DNA from: Eudromia elegans
Lineage: Eukaryota; Chordata; Aves; Tinamiformes; Tinamidae
Reading direction: 5' to 3'
Length of the DNA stretch: 64,000 bases
Assembly (NCBI GenBank): GCA_003342815.1
Contig: PTEX01000272.1
Location: 843,621-907,620 of the forward strand
The position numbers were made by a program, and so were the translations under genes. Shown here in pieces: positions 35,201-42,151 of the stretch (positions within the stretch are counted from its first letter, which is position 1; each line of letters begins with the position of its first letter). Below the pieces are notes generated by a model. That model worked only from the letters and a program-made list of their open reading frames with translations, was not told where the DNA came from and did not search any database.

Positions 35201-38036
35201 CCCACTGAGTGTGTGTAAAGACTAAGACAAACAATACTTTGACTCACAGAGACTACCAAGGAATATAACTGAGTCAGCCCTGAAAGTCTGTTCAGTCAAG
35301 AAAGAAGCTAAGAAGCAGAAAAAACTTCTTCATACTGTTCCTTCTTTTAACAATCACCGACACAACCACAGCTCCAGCGCATTAACAACAGACTTACCAG
35401 ATACAGACCTTTGTTATTAGCTTTTTGGCCCAAATAAAAAGGTTAACTTGTGTTTTCAAAAAGCTCATTCACAACAAAAGAGGCTGAACTGTACACTGGT
35501 GTCAATAAAAAAAACTGATTTCCATGTCATTGATCAAATTTAGGAATAACACACCAGTTTTTTTAAATGACTTTATGCCTATTTTTATCTCACGATTTAA
35601 ATATTCTACAACTTGTTTCTCTCTGCATAAACCAAAATATCATCAGAGCAGATATGCCAGTGTTTTGTGGGACTGGGGTCAGTCCAAACAGCATCTTGTA
35701 GGACTGAATTCCAAAATTCCCGTGTCCCATGAGTCCAGAAATATGATCAACTAACTCCATTAATCCAGGTTTGAGAACTCCATTTTTATGATGACTATTC
35801 TCATGATTTCCAATGCAAATGTTGTTTGTAGCAAATATATAAAGAATAATAAACTACAGTGCCTGTAGCCTGCTTTATAGCACTGAAGATATGTAACACA
35901 CATAAACATACTCTAAGTTGAGACTTTCCAAATATGAAAAAAACTAAGCAAAAAAGAAAAAAAAAATGTTGCTAATAAGCAATTAAAAGTATATTAATAG
36001 AAGATTAAAATCTTCCAAGAAATCTATTTGATATGGCTTTGTTATATTCTGTAGCTTAAAATCTCTCATAGGCACAGGCCAAAACCAACACATTCTTCTT
36101 CACACAAGTGGTGTGGATTCAGTGGATTACTCACATGAAAAAATAAAATAAAATAACATTACATGTGTTAGATGAAGGTGAGATTAGGCCTCACATTAAA
36201 AGAGGCTGAGCTGTAACAAAGCTCTGACTCCAGTGCTTCAGGACAGGAAAGAACAACAGAAACAAAGGGCACAGTGTTCTTCAAGTGACACTGGTACACC
36301 CTTAAACACAGGCAGCTATAATGTGTAGAGCTATTTATAAGGCTAAAATTGAATAGGAATCATTTACATCAGATAACTGCCCACCTGTTAAGCATGTATT
36401 TAATTATCCACATCTAGTTCTGTGGGCCTGAAGTTGGACGCATAGGAATCACAGGGCACTAATTACACGTCTGTATGCTCAAGCCGAAGGGTGGTATTCC
36501 CATTCTCCCTTACACAAACAATTGGTTGATATTCAAACTGCCGCCGCAAACCTAGCAGCCACTAATGGAGATAGGCTTGCTGCCAAAGGACACAGATGCT
36601 TTCACAAGCCATCACCGCTCCTGAGTCATATTGCTTCCTTCTTCTCAATGACTTTAGACAAAGTTATGAATTGCTTCCACAAGCTTTCAGAAAAGAGGCT
36701 TTCCTTCCTTTATAAAACAAGAGTATTAAGTAGGAAAGGTATCATAAAGTAGGTAAGAAAAATCAAGTTTTGCAGTCAGATTTGGGACAAGACTAATGAA
36801 TGTTACTTCTCAAGTCAAAAGGGGTAAAGAATCACCTAACCCACCTAAAAGAAGTTATTTTCTCTAAATAGAAACTTCCTTGAAGAAACTTTTCATCCAA
36901 AGATCTGAATATATTTTTAACTGCGGCTAGAGCTATATCACAGGATTAGTGAAGGATTTTACGGGTGAATTGGATGCTACATTTTTGCAGAGGATCTGAT
37001 ATATGCTCCCAATAAAGCAACAAACTTTAGACTGGATTTGACTGAAAAAAAGTAGGCAGGAATGGATATGCTTTTTATCACCTTATGTCCATCTCCCGCA
37101 ATCAGAACCCACTACAGTCTTTGTACACATTTAGGAACCTACTTCATTATTACCCGTTCTTTAGTTCGTCTCTCAGCTTCCTGCCAAGCCTTTCACCTCA
37201 GACTGCTTGTTTTCCAGCATAATTCACAATTCTTTTGTCAAAGCGAGCCGCCCTGCACTTCTCAGGGCCCACAGTTTCACGTGAGCTTAGGACGGCTCAA
37301 GTCCCGAGCACGGCCACGGGGGAGCCCCACACGACCCCGTGCACCCCGTGGGCAGCGGCCTCCCACGGAGCCTGCACTCATCGTCACTCCTGAACCACCC
37401 ACCATCGCTCTCCGCCACGCCGTGCGGCACCTGCGGCTTTAGCACCGCCAGGTCAGAGCCTCCTCACAGGCTCCAGGGAAACTCTTCCGCGCAGGAGCCA
37501 CCTGCCAAACGAGGAGGAGGAGCGGGAGGAAGGCGCAAGGAGGGCAGAGCACGGGCGCTGCGGGCGGCCGGAGACGCGCCGGCCTGGCCGGGGCCGCCGC
37601 CGCCTCCATGTTGCACCAGCAGTGGCAAGAGCGGCCCGGGCGTCCCCGGGGCCCGGCGCGGCGGCTGCGGCGCTCACCTGGGGATGTAGCGCGCCTCGTC
37701 GCCGAGCCGCACCTCGAAGTCCCGCCAGGGCTGCTCGAGCCCCGCGGCGGCCCACGGCGCCTCCTCCTCCTCCTCCTCCTCTGCCGCCTCCTCCTCGCCG
37801 TCCTCGTGCCGGCGGCGGCCGGTGGCGCCGCGGAAGCCGCGCGCGAACTCGGCGAAGGTGATGGCGCCGTCGCGGTCGCTGTCGAGGCGCTGGAAGATGG
37901 CCTCGGCCTCGGCCGGCCGCACGCGCAGCTCCGCGCACAGCGCCGCGAAGTCCTCGCGCTCGATGCGGCCCGCGCCGCGCGCGTCGCACGCCAGGAAGAG
38001 GCCGCGCAGGCGGGACAGCTCGTCCGCCGCCTCCAT
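8184..38036 (-). CDS. RASEF: RASEF: EF-hand, coiled-coil and Rab-type GTPase protein, whole gene, 17 coding exons
   Basis: RASEF is an atypical large Rab GTPase (RAB45). Family knowledge puts it on membranes near the nucleus, self-associating through its coiled coil. Exons in transcript order: 37678-38036, 27545-27691, 26672-26762, 23765-23860, 22739-22816, 22233-22348, 21450-21518, 19982-20066, 18389-18480, 15721-15955, 14880-15017, 14647-14794, 13587-13668, 12347-12461, 11274-11393, 10211-10287 and 8184-8292. The sum is 2157 nt, or 718 residues, close to my recollection of about 740 for the human protein. All introns are GT-AG and all phases agree. Order: EF-hands (loops 18-29 and 52-63), acidic run (81-92), coiled coil (about 165-345), linker (348-515), GTPase (about 517-683) with GDAAVGKS 525-532, WDTAGQE 572-578, NKAD 631-634 and ETSAK 665-669, then the CCSV terminus. 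Introns not listed separately hold no recognisable feature. Confidence 0.96.
8293..10210 (-). other. RASEF intron 16
   Basis: This is an AT-rich intron of 1.9 kb. It contains a TA/TG simple stretch (about 8448-8476), two direct copies of GATAACCAGTAAC (about 8580 and 8606) and a short hairpin (9195-9216). I see no further exon or mobile element. Confidence 0.7.
10211..10287 (-). CDS. RASEF: RASEF exon 16: SAK motif
   Basis: This 77-nt exon encodes residues 658-682 plus two bases of Arg683: [19 protein letters not shown] and onward. ETSAK (665-669) is the last nucleotide-binding motif. The acceptor is TTGCAG and the donor is CTCG|GTAAGC. Confidence 0.97.
11274..11393 (-). CDS. RASEF: RASEF exon 15: guanine-specificity motif
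   Basis: This 120-nt exon encodes 40 residues (618-657). It contains the [12 protein letters not shown] strand and loop; NKAD (631-634) gives guanine specificity. It is phase 0 at both ends. The acceptor is TTACAG and the donor is ATG|GTAAGT. Confidence 0.97.
12347..12461 (-). CDS. RASEF: RASEF exon 14: GTPase core
   Basis: This 115-nt exon encodes residues 579-617, starting with [15 protein letters not shown] (end of switch II) and then the VLLLYDVT strand and EWVDMIE helix. The acceptor is TAAAAG|A and the donor is GAG|GTAAGA. Confidence 0.97.
13266..13516 (-). mobile_element. CR1 LINE fragment in RASEF intron 13
   Basis: This is a diverged CR1 copy in the same orientation as the gene. 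On plus it begins with the reversed tail (ATCACAGAATCATTATGG), followed by TTGGAAAAGACCTTCAGGATC. Its divergence from the other copies suggests an older subfamily. It ends about 70 bp from the exon 13 splice donor. A 17-18 bp tandem duplication (AATGCCATTTAGAAAC units) lies at its edge. Confidence 0.88.
13516..13551. repeat. Short tandem duplication
   Basis: Two adjacent near-identical units of about 18 bp, each containing AATGCCATTTAGAAACAAA, lie between the intron 13 CR1 and the exon 13 donor. This looks like slippage or a small local duplication. Confidence 0.85.
13587..13668 (-). CDS. RASEF: RASEF exon 13: switch II region
   Basis: This 82-nt exon encodes residues 552-578 plus two bases of Arg579. 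It carries the Rab-type GVDFQMK strand and the WDTAGQE motif (572-578), including the catalytic Gln577, so GTP hydrolysis is expected to be intact. The donor is GAGAG|GTTAGT, weaker than its neighbours. A sense-oriented CR1 fragment starts about 70 bp beyond it. Confidence 0.97.
14647..14794 (-). CDS. RASEF: RASEF exon 12: P-loop and switch I
   Basis: This 148-nt exon encodes residues 503-551 and the first base of Gly552. The GTPase fold starts at [19 protein letters not shown]. The P-loop GDAAVGKS (525-532) binds the nucleotide phosphates, with Lys531 and Ser532 in the usual places. The effector-loop Thr (T550, in SATLG) is present. The acceptor region reads TTTCAG|TCAG, so a second AG lies four bases further in, which would break the frame. 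Confidence 0.97.
14880..15017 (-). CDS. RASEF: RASEF exon 11: linker before the GTPase domain
   Basis: This 138-nt exon encodes 46 residues (457-502). It opens with the conserved VPEIRDEE, then ILDWKPSQP, then a Ser-rich stretch ([11 protein letters not shown]). The acceptor is TTTTAG and the donor is CAG|GTAACC. The intron that follows is only 85 bp (14795-14879), the shortest in the gene. Confidence 0.94.
15398..15632 (+). mobile_element. CR1 LINE fragment in RASEF intron 10
   Basis: This is a 5'-truncated CR1 3' end, antisense to RASEF. It runs from CCAAAAGTTCCACAGGAACTT through GAGGGTGACAGAGCCC and GGTTGGACTAGATGACCTC to a tail of two ATTCTATG units. Similarity to the consensus-like copies is high, so it is fairly young. 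It ends about 88 bp from the exon 10 splice donor. Confidence 0.93.
15721..15955 (-). CDS. RASEF: RASEF exon 10: acidic linker
   Basis: This 235-nt exon, the longest after exon 1, encodes residues 378-456. Family-specific segments are clear: [41 protein letters not shown] and [10 protein letters not shown]. The exon is rich in Asp, Glu and Ser. The acceptor is TACTAG|A and the donor is GAT|GTAAGT. An antisense CR1 fragment ends about 88 bp beyond the donor. Confidence 0.96.
15956..18388 (-). other. RASEF intron 9
   Basis: This intron of 2.4 kb has no recognisable mobile element or extra exon. It contains an A run followed by GGGGG near 17715-17737. Short open frames near 16551-16782 and 17160-17375 show no family resemblance. 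Confidence 0.65.
18389..18480 (-). CDS. RASEF: RASEF exon 9: Ser/Pro-rich linker
   Basis: This 92-nt exon encodes residues 348-377 plus two bases of codon 378. It includes [12 protein letters not shown], a Ser/Pro-rich stretch typical of disordered, phosphorylatable linkers. The acceptor is TTGCAG and the donor is ACAG|GTAAAC. Confidence 0.92.
19982..20066 (-). CDS. RASEF: RASEF exon 8: end of coiled coil
   Basis: This 85-nt exon encodes residues 319-347: the [20 protein letters not shown] core followed by FSKYNRSL. The segment is nearly unchanged across vertebrate RASEF proteins as I recall them. The acceptor is GTTAG|A and the donor is CTG|GTATGT. The coiled coil ends here. Confidence 0.95.
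20759..20820. repeat. A-rich purine tract
   Basis: This is about 60 bp of adenine runs with scattered G (AAAGAAAGGAAAAGAAAAG pattern) inside RASEF intron 7. It is a simple repeat. On the transcribed strand it is polypyrimidine. Confidence 0.85.
21450..21518 (-). CDS. RASEF: RASEF exon 7: coiled coil
   Basis: This 69-nt exon encodes residues 296-318 and two bases of codon 319: [19 protein letters not shown] and onward. The acceptor is TTACAG|A and the donor is CA|GTAAGT. The phase-2 boundaries at both ends match the neighbouring exons. Confidence 0.94.
22233..22348 (-). CDS. RASEF: RASEF exon 6: coiled coil
   Basis: This 116-nt exon encodes residues 258-295 plus two bases of codon 296. It begins [20 protein letters not shown] and ends with the conserved DRSLNTE segment. 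The acceptor follows a long poly-T tract (TTTTAAG) and the donor is AAAG|GTAAGA. This is one of the best-conserved parts of the coiled coil. Confidence 0.95.
22739..22816 (-). CDS. RASEF: RASEF exon 5: coiled coil
   Basis: This 78-nt exon encodes 26 residues (232-257), [19 protein letters not shown] and onward. It continues the coiled coil in phase 0 at both ends, so it is also frame-neutral if skipped. The acceptor is TTTTAG and the donor is CTG|GTAAGA. Confidence 0.93.
23765..23860 (-). CDS. RASEF: RASEF exon 4: coiled coil
   Basis: This 96-nt exon encodes exactly 32 residues (200-231), [15 protein letters not shown] and onward to TIKKLRR. It is a continuous charged coiled-coil helix. It is phase 0 at both ends, so skipping it would keep the frame. 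The acceptor is TTACAG and the donor is AGG|GTAAGT. Confidence 0.94.
23861..26671 (-). other. RASEF intron 3
   Basis: This 2.8-kb intron holds the CR1 copy at 24484-24880. The rest is AT-rich and shows no other exon or element I can recognise. Confidence 0.7.
24484..24880 (-). mobile_element. CR1 LINE fragment in RASEF intron 3
   Basis: This is a CR1 3' part of about 395 bp in the same orientation as the gene. On plus it starts with the reversed tail (TTCACAGAATCACAGAATC), then GGTTGGAAGGGACCTCTAG, and runs back to the GGCTAAACAGGCCCAGCTC segment. It differs from the other copies between about 24675 and 24790, which suggests a different CR1 subfamily. No functional ORF remains. Confidence 0.93.
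26672..26762 (-). CDS. RASEF: RASEF exon 3: coiled coil
   Basis: This 91-nt exon encodes residues 169-199 ([20 protein letters not shown] and onward to KVKKE). The heptad-like charged pattern marks the start of the coiled coil. The acceptor reads TTTTAG|AG, so a second AG lies two bases further in. Only the first keeps the frame. The donor is GAG|GTGAGT. Confidence 0.94.
27545..27691 (-). CDS. RASEF: RASEF exon 2: conserved helical segment
   Basis: This exon encodes residues 120-168 plus two bases of 169. The acceptor is TTTCAG|G and the donor is AAAAG|GTAT. The product starts with [10 protein letters not shown] and continues through a highly conserved helical segment ([18 protein letters not shown]). 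It joins the EF-hand part to the coiled coil. The split Arg codon at the exon 1/2 join is restored, which supports both splice sites. Confidence 0.95.
27692..37677 (-). other. RASEF intron 1 (10 kb)
   Basis: This is the first and largest intron. Besides the CR1 at 30595-31450 I see no other element or exon. The part next to exon 1 (about 37230-37677) becomes GC- and CpG-rich as part of the promoter island. Short open frames elsewhere have no recognisable homology. Confidence 0.65.
30595..31450 (-). mobile_element. CR1 LINE fragment in RASEF intron 1 (856 bp)
   Basis: This is the longest CR1 within the gene, in the same orientation. The reversed tail (CATAGAATCATAGAAT) is at the low-coordinate end. 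On the minus strand it encodes the end of CR1 ORF2: the segment around [19 protein letters not shown], the conserved [18 protein letters not shown], and [19 protein letters not shown]. Frameshifts interrupt it (near 30960, for example), so it is dead. It is truncated on its 5' side near the segment encoding SPEGC. Confidence 0.95.
37678..38036 (-). CDS. RASEF: RASEF exon 1: start codon, two EF-hands, acidic run
   Basis: This exon encodes residues 1-119 and two bases of codon 120. The start ATG lies in an ideal Kozak context (GCCGCCATGG), and the frame matches the family N-terminus. EF-hand loop 2 ([12 protein letters not shown], residues 52-63) is canonical. Loop 1 ([12 protein letters not shown], 18-29) lacks acidic or polar side chains at positions 3 and 5 and ends in Asp instead of Glu. 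A run of seven Glu (86-92), encoded by GAG repeats, follows. The conserved segment [16 protein letters not shown] ends the exon. The donor is CAG|GTGAGC. Codon use is extremely GC-rich because the exon lies in the CpG island. Confidence 0.95.
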
Positions 38037-38093
38037 GGCGGCCGCCGCGGCCCGAGCTGCCCACCGGGAACCGGACGGGACGGGGCACGGGCC

Positions 38094-38166
38094 NNNNNNN
38101 NNNNNNNNNNNNNNNNNNNNNNNNNNNNNNNNNNNNNNNNNNNNNNNNNNNNNNNNNNNNNNNNNN
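38094..38166. other. Assembly gap (73 N)
   Basis: This is a run of N inside the CpG island, 58 bp upstream of the RASEF start codon. It probably falls in the 5'UTR or core promoter. High G+C is the likely reason for the missing sequence. The true length may differ. Confidence 0.99.
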
Positions 38167-41100
38167 GGGATCGCGGGGCCCGGCGGCGGCGGCGCGCGCG
38201 GAGGAGCGCGCCGGGCTGTCCGGCCTGCGCGGCGTGCCGTGCCTGTGTCACAGATTCCGTGGAAGCACGGACGTTTTAACAGCTTTTTCTTTAGTCTCCT
38301 GCGCTTGCTGCCGTTTATGGGCAGCCTGCAGAGTCTGCAAGACGCTGAACTGCTTACGGTTTGTGTTAGCTGCGATGGAGTTAAACGGAATGCGAATCCA
38401 TGTGCTAACAAACCTTGCTTCCTTATTGACCAAAGTATATCCCGGGGCTGGGCTCGTCATCCTGCAAGGCGCAAGCAGTCCCCCTGACCTCTCACTGCAG
38501 TAAATCACATACTGTACGTGAGCACTATAAAGTACCGTGCCTGGGAGGCATGTCATGCCCTCAAGTAAAACACTAGCCAAGCTCTGGGTTGCTGTTTTGT
38601 CAGACACAGGCAAACTCAACCTGCTCCCCCACCCCGAAAATAAAAGGCCGACAATCTATTTTCAGTAAAACCATCCTTGTGTCCTTGCACTTTAAGTAAA
38701 CCTATCAAATACTTCCAAATGTAAATGTTAGCTTAAAAGATGGCTGAAAACCTCTAATATAAGACATTTTAACTACATCTCTGTTACACAATTACAAAAC
38801 TACTAGAGCAGCAAAAAAGTATTATTCTTAATTTCTCAGATTCCAAGGAAAACCTAGTGTTCCAGTAAAACAGAGCTGATTTAACAGAAAGGTGTTTCTG
38901 TGCCATGTTTGCTCGCCTGCAGCGTGGCCAACCAAACTTCTGTCAAACTAATATCGTGACACTCGTATAAGGCTAAATGAAGAGTTGTTCAGCTCTCAGA
39001 AGAAACAAAACTAGCTTGCTTATGCCCTCCAATTCTCTGTATATGTCTGGACACGTGGCCTTCAGCTTCTTTCCCCTCCTGGGATGAAAGGAGCAGTCTT
39101 ACGGAGGCTGAATGTGTCATACACAGGGAGTTCCCTCTCAAATGAATGTGCTCGCCTGCTTGTTTGCCTTTGTGACTGCAAGCGTACGTGTGACGTTTGT
39201 CTGTTTTCTGGCCTCTTGCTTATTCTCTCCCATGCACATTTTTTTGCAGTAGTCTGCCTCGGATTGCCCGTGTGGACATACACTTTTGACACATTGCTCC
39301 ATCTTTTTTCACTGAGATTTAACATCAGCTTTTCCCAAACTTTCCAAATAATCCTGTTCTTACACAACTTGAGCTTTTCTACTCCTGCAAAGGTCTGCAT
39401 CCTTGCTTTCTTAAATGTATGTGGTATTTACACATGTGATACAAGTAAGTGATACCTAGTGCTGAAAACAGATGGAAATCACTTAAGTCTGTAAAAGATT
39501 TACAATACTTGCCAATATGCTGGGCAGACTTCTGCTTTTGAGTGCAGGCAATCCTTTGTGAATTCAATGGATGTCATGAAAAAAAAACATAGTCTTTGGT
39601 ATCCTCCTTATTTCCATGGTTATAGAAGTTTGTCACATAAATTTTGGGCATTGGGAAGAAATATGGTGTTTCTTTTAGCATTGCTATGGGACAGTTTCCC
39701 TGCAAAACAGATGGCACCAGCACAGAGATAATAAGAAAAAGATTATTTTTGATGAGACTTAAGAATGGGCGTGAGGGCAGGGCACTCTAGCAAGGGATGG
39801 CAAGGCAAGGTCTGTTCTGAAATTTTGAGACTAGTAGTGGGATCTGTCACTTCAAATCCAGCTCTGAACTAAATACACAAAAGCAAAGCACAGCTTCTGT
39901 GATCTAGTAATTTGTATCCAGTACAGGAGGAAACTTTTATTTCAAAGTAAGATACCAAGGCTACTAATACAGAAATACCCCACTTTCCACATTTTAACTC
40001 ATTGTACCAAACTACTTTGAGCATTTGTTCTGTCTGAAAACACAGGATCAATCAAACAGTCCATATTACGCACAGGTATCATACGTGTCCAGGCACCATG
40101 ACAGCTAATTAACAAAATTAACAAAAGTTTCTCCACTTAATCACTGCAACTGCAGTTGTCATATACCTCAAAGCAATAAAGTCCCAGTTGGACCCTCTTC
40201 CACTTGATAACTGTACCTCCCTCTTATGAACCTCCCTCTCTCACAGCCACCCAGGCAGGAAACACAGTGTGTGCAGACTAAGGGGCTGCTGGCACACAGA
40301 GTGCTGTGACTACGTGATGCCTTCAACAGTCAGATTTCTTTCCCTTCTTTTCCTTTCTCCTGTTTAGCTCCTATTTGTACGTTTTATGACTAGGATGAGA
40401 TTTGTAGCTTTTACTCAATGATTATATCACAATATATACCTCCTGTGAAACATACAGGGAAGTTGTTCAACTGAAGAGTCAACAGCGGGAACAGAGAGAG
40501 ATCATAAAAGATTTTCATTTTTTTTTTTTTTATTTCTTCAATGTGCTTTGTAACAGGTCTAAAGCAGCAGCCATAAAGATGAAGCATCTTCAACCTGCAA
40601 GTGTAAAAACAGATCATTCATCAAAGAATAGTAAAGCCAGAATGCTTTTCCAGAAATTATGAAATATTGACGGCAAAATTCTGACAACAGAACAACCTTT
40701 TTGAACGTTTGTGTATGGTCAGTTGAATAGATAGAGAGATGCTGGGCTGAACAATAATGAGTTCTGAGTCCAGTTTGGAGGCATTAGCAATAGCCTTTGT
40801 GCTGCTCTAATCTGAGTATTTCAAACCCAGAAATGGCAGGAAAAGACGGTTTTAAAGATACGCTGTCCAAGCCACCCATTCTCAAAATATATAGGGGATT
40901 TGCTTAACATAAGCACCCAGCAATCAAGGTTTATTAAATTTACCTTTTACAAGAAGTCTTTCGTTATGATTTTTCATATTGTGTGGTGGTTTTGGTTGAT
41001 TGGTTGGTTTTAATTCTGTCATATTTTTTAGATGTTGGGTATTCTAATAAATATCAGTTACTTGTCAGTGAGTAAGAACTGGAATGGATATTTGGCTAAT

Positions 41101-42126
41101 GTTATTAAATTGTACAAACTGAGTGAAATGAAGAAAGAATAAACCACTAAAATCTCAGTTCTACATGCAGTTAATGCTGCGAGAAGCAGCGTGAACAGGA
41201 ATAGAAAGATTCATAAACATCCTCAGAAAATAGAAACTTTTCTTCCCTTTTCAATCCCAATAGATAAAAAAAAATCAGAGTTTCTAGATCTGTGTTGTAA
41301 TGATTTCTTGTAGTAAGTCTACTTTACATTGCTATAGCAAACAATGAATACATTGCACTGTGGAGAGAAAACCTGATCACTGATTTTATACTATTTCTTC
41401 CTCCATGGAAATAAAAGAAATTAATCTAAACCAAAACTCTGTTTGGAAGAGTCCAATGGAGTCCATTGAAAAACAGAATTGAAAGGTAGAAGTTATTCTT
41501 GTGTACATAGAAACAAAATGACAATGGAAAAGTCATGTATTACGTCTGAACTATTACATGATGCTTATTATTAAAGTCTGAATTACCCTTTAGACTAAAT
41601 ATTTCTTGATGCCTGGTCTGAGATGATGAAATCTATATGAGTCAGCATCTTAAGTTCCCTATGGAAGGCATGAAGAGAGACACTGGTAGTGCGGCAATGG
41701 CCAGAGTATTCTGAAAATATTAGCAAAATGAGACTTCTAGGAGAAGATATCTTTTCTTAGCTTATGTAGTGGGAAAACATACAAGCTATCAGGCACAAGT
41801 TTCCTTGTCTGTGTGAAAATCTGCATACTTTTTCCTATTATAATAGTCTAAATACATCATGTACTTAAAAACACTCCACTGAATTGTGAAAAAATTTTCT
41901 AATGCTGATCACCTTAACCAAGGTAATCCAGGTAATAATTAGAATATATCTCAAAGCTGAATAACAGAAAAGAGTGTATGTGACAAATACGTCAAGCAGC
42001 CATTCTTCTAGTCTTTATTTCAAAGTAATTAAATGCAAGATGATCCAGTTCCATTAACTTAAATTTCTGTAGTTTGAACAAAAGGTTATTTTTCATTTGT
42101 TCTAACCTGCTTTGTAGGTCACCTAT

Positions 42127-42151
42127 ATTGTAGGATAGAATATCCTACAAT
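42127..42151. repeat. Perfect inverted repeat, 11-bp arms
   Basis: ATTGTAGGATA and its exact reverse complement TATCCTACAAT flank a 3-base spacer (GAA). As RNA or single-stranded DNA it would form a compact hairpin. It is not linked to any gene in view. Confidence 0.85.

Larger units (their letters stand above)
37230..38260. promoter_or_regulatory. RASEF: CpG island and promoter region of RASEF
   Basis: CpG density and G+C rise sharply here and fall again beyond about 38260. The island covers the 5' end of intron 1, all of exon 1, the 5'UTR and the sequence just upstream. Such islands mark promoters of broadly expressed vertebrate genes. No TATA box is apparent. The exact transcription start cannot be placed, partly because of the assembly gap at 38094-38166. 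Confidence 0.8.

Noticed and set aside
37339..38279. Several long plus- and minus-strand frames in the CpG island (Arg/Ala/Pro-rich)
   Set aside because: High G+C removes stop codons. They are shadows of RASEF exon 1, and some run through the assembly gap.
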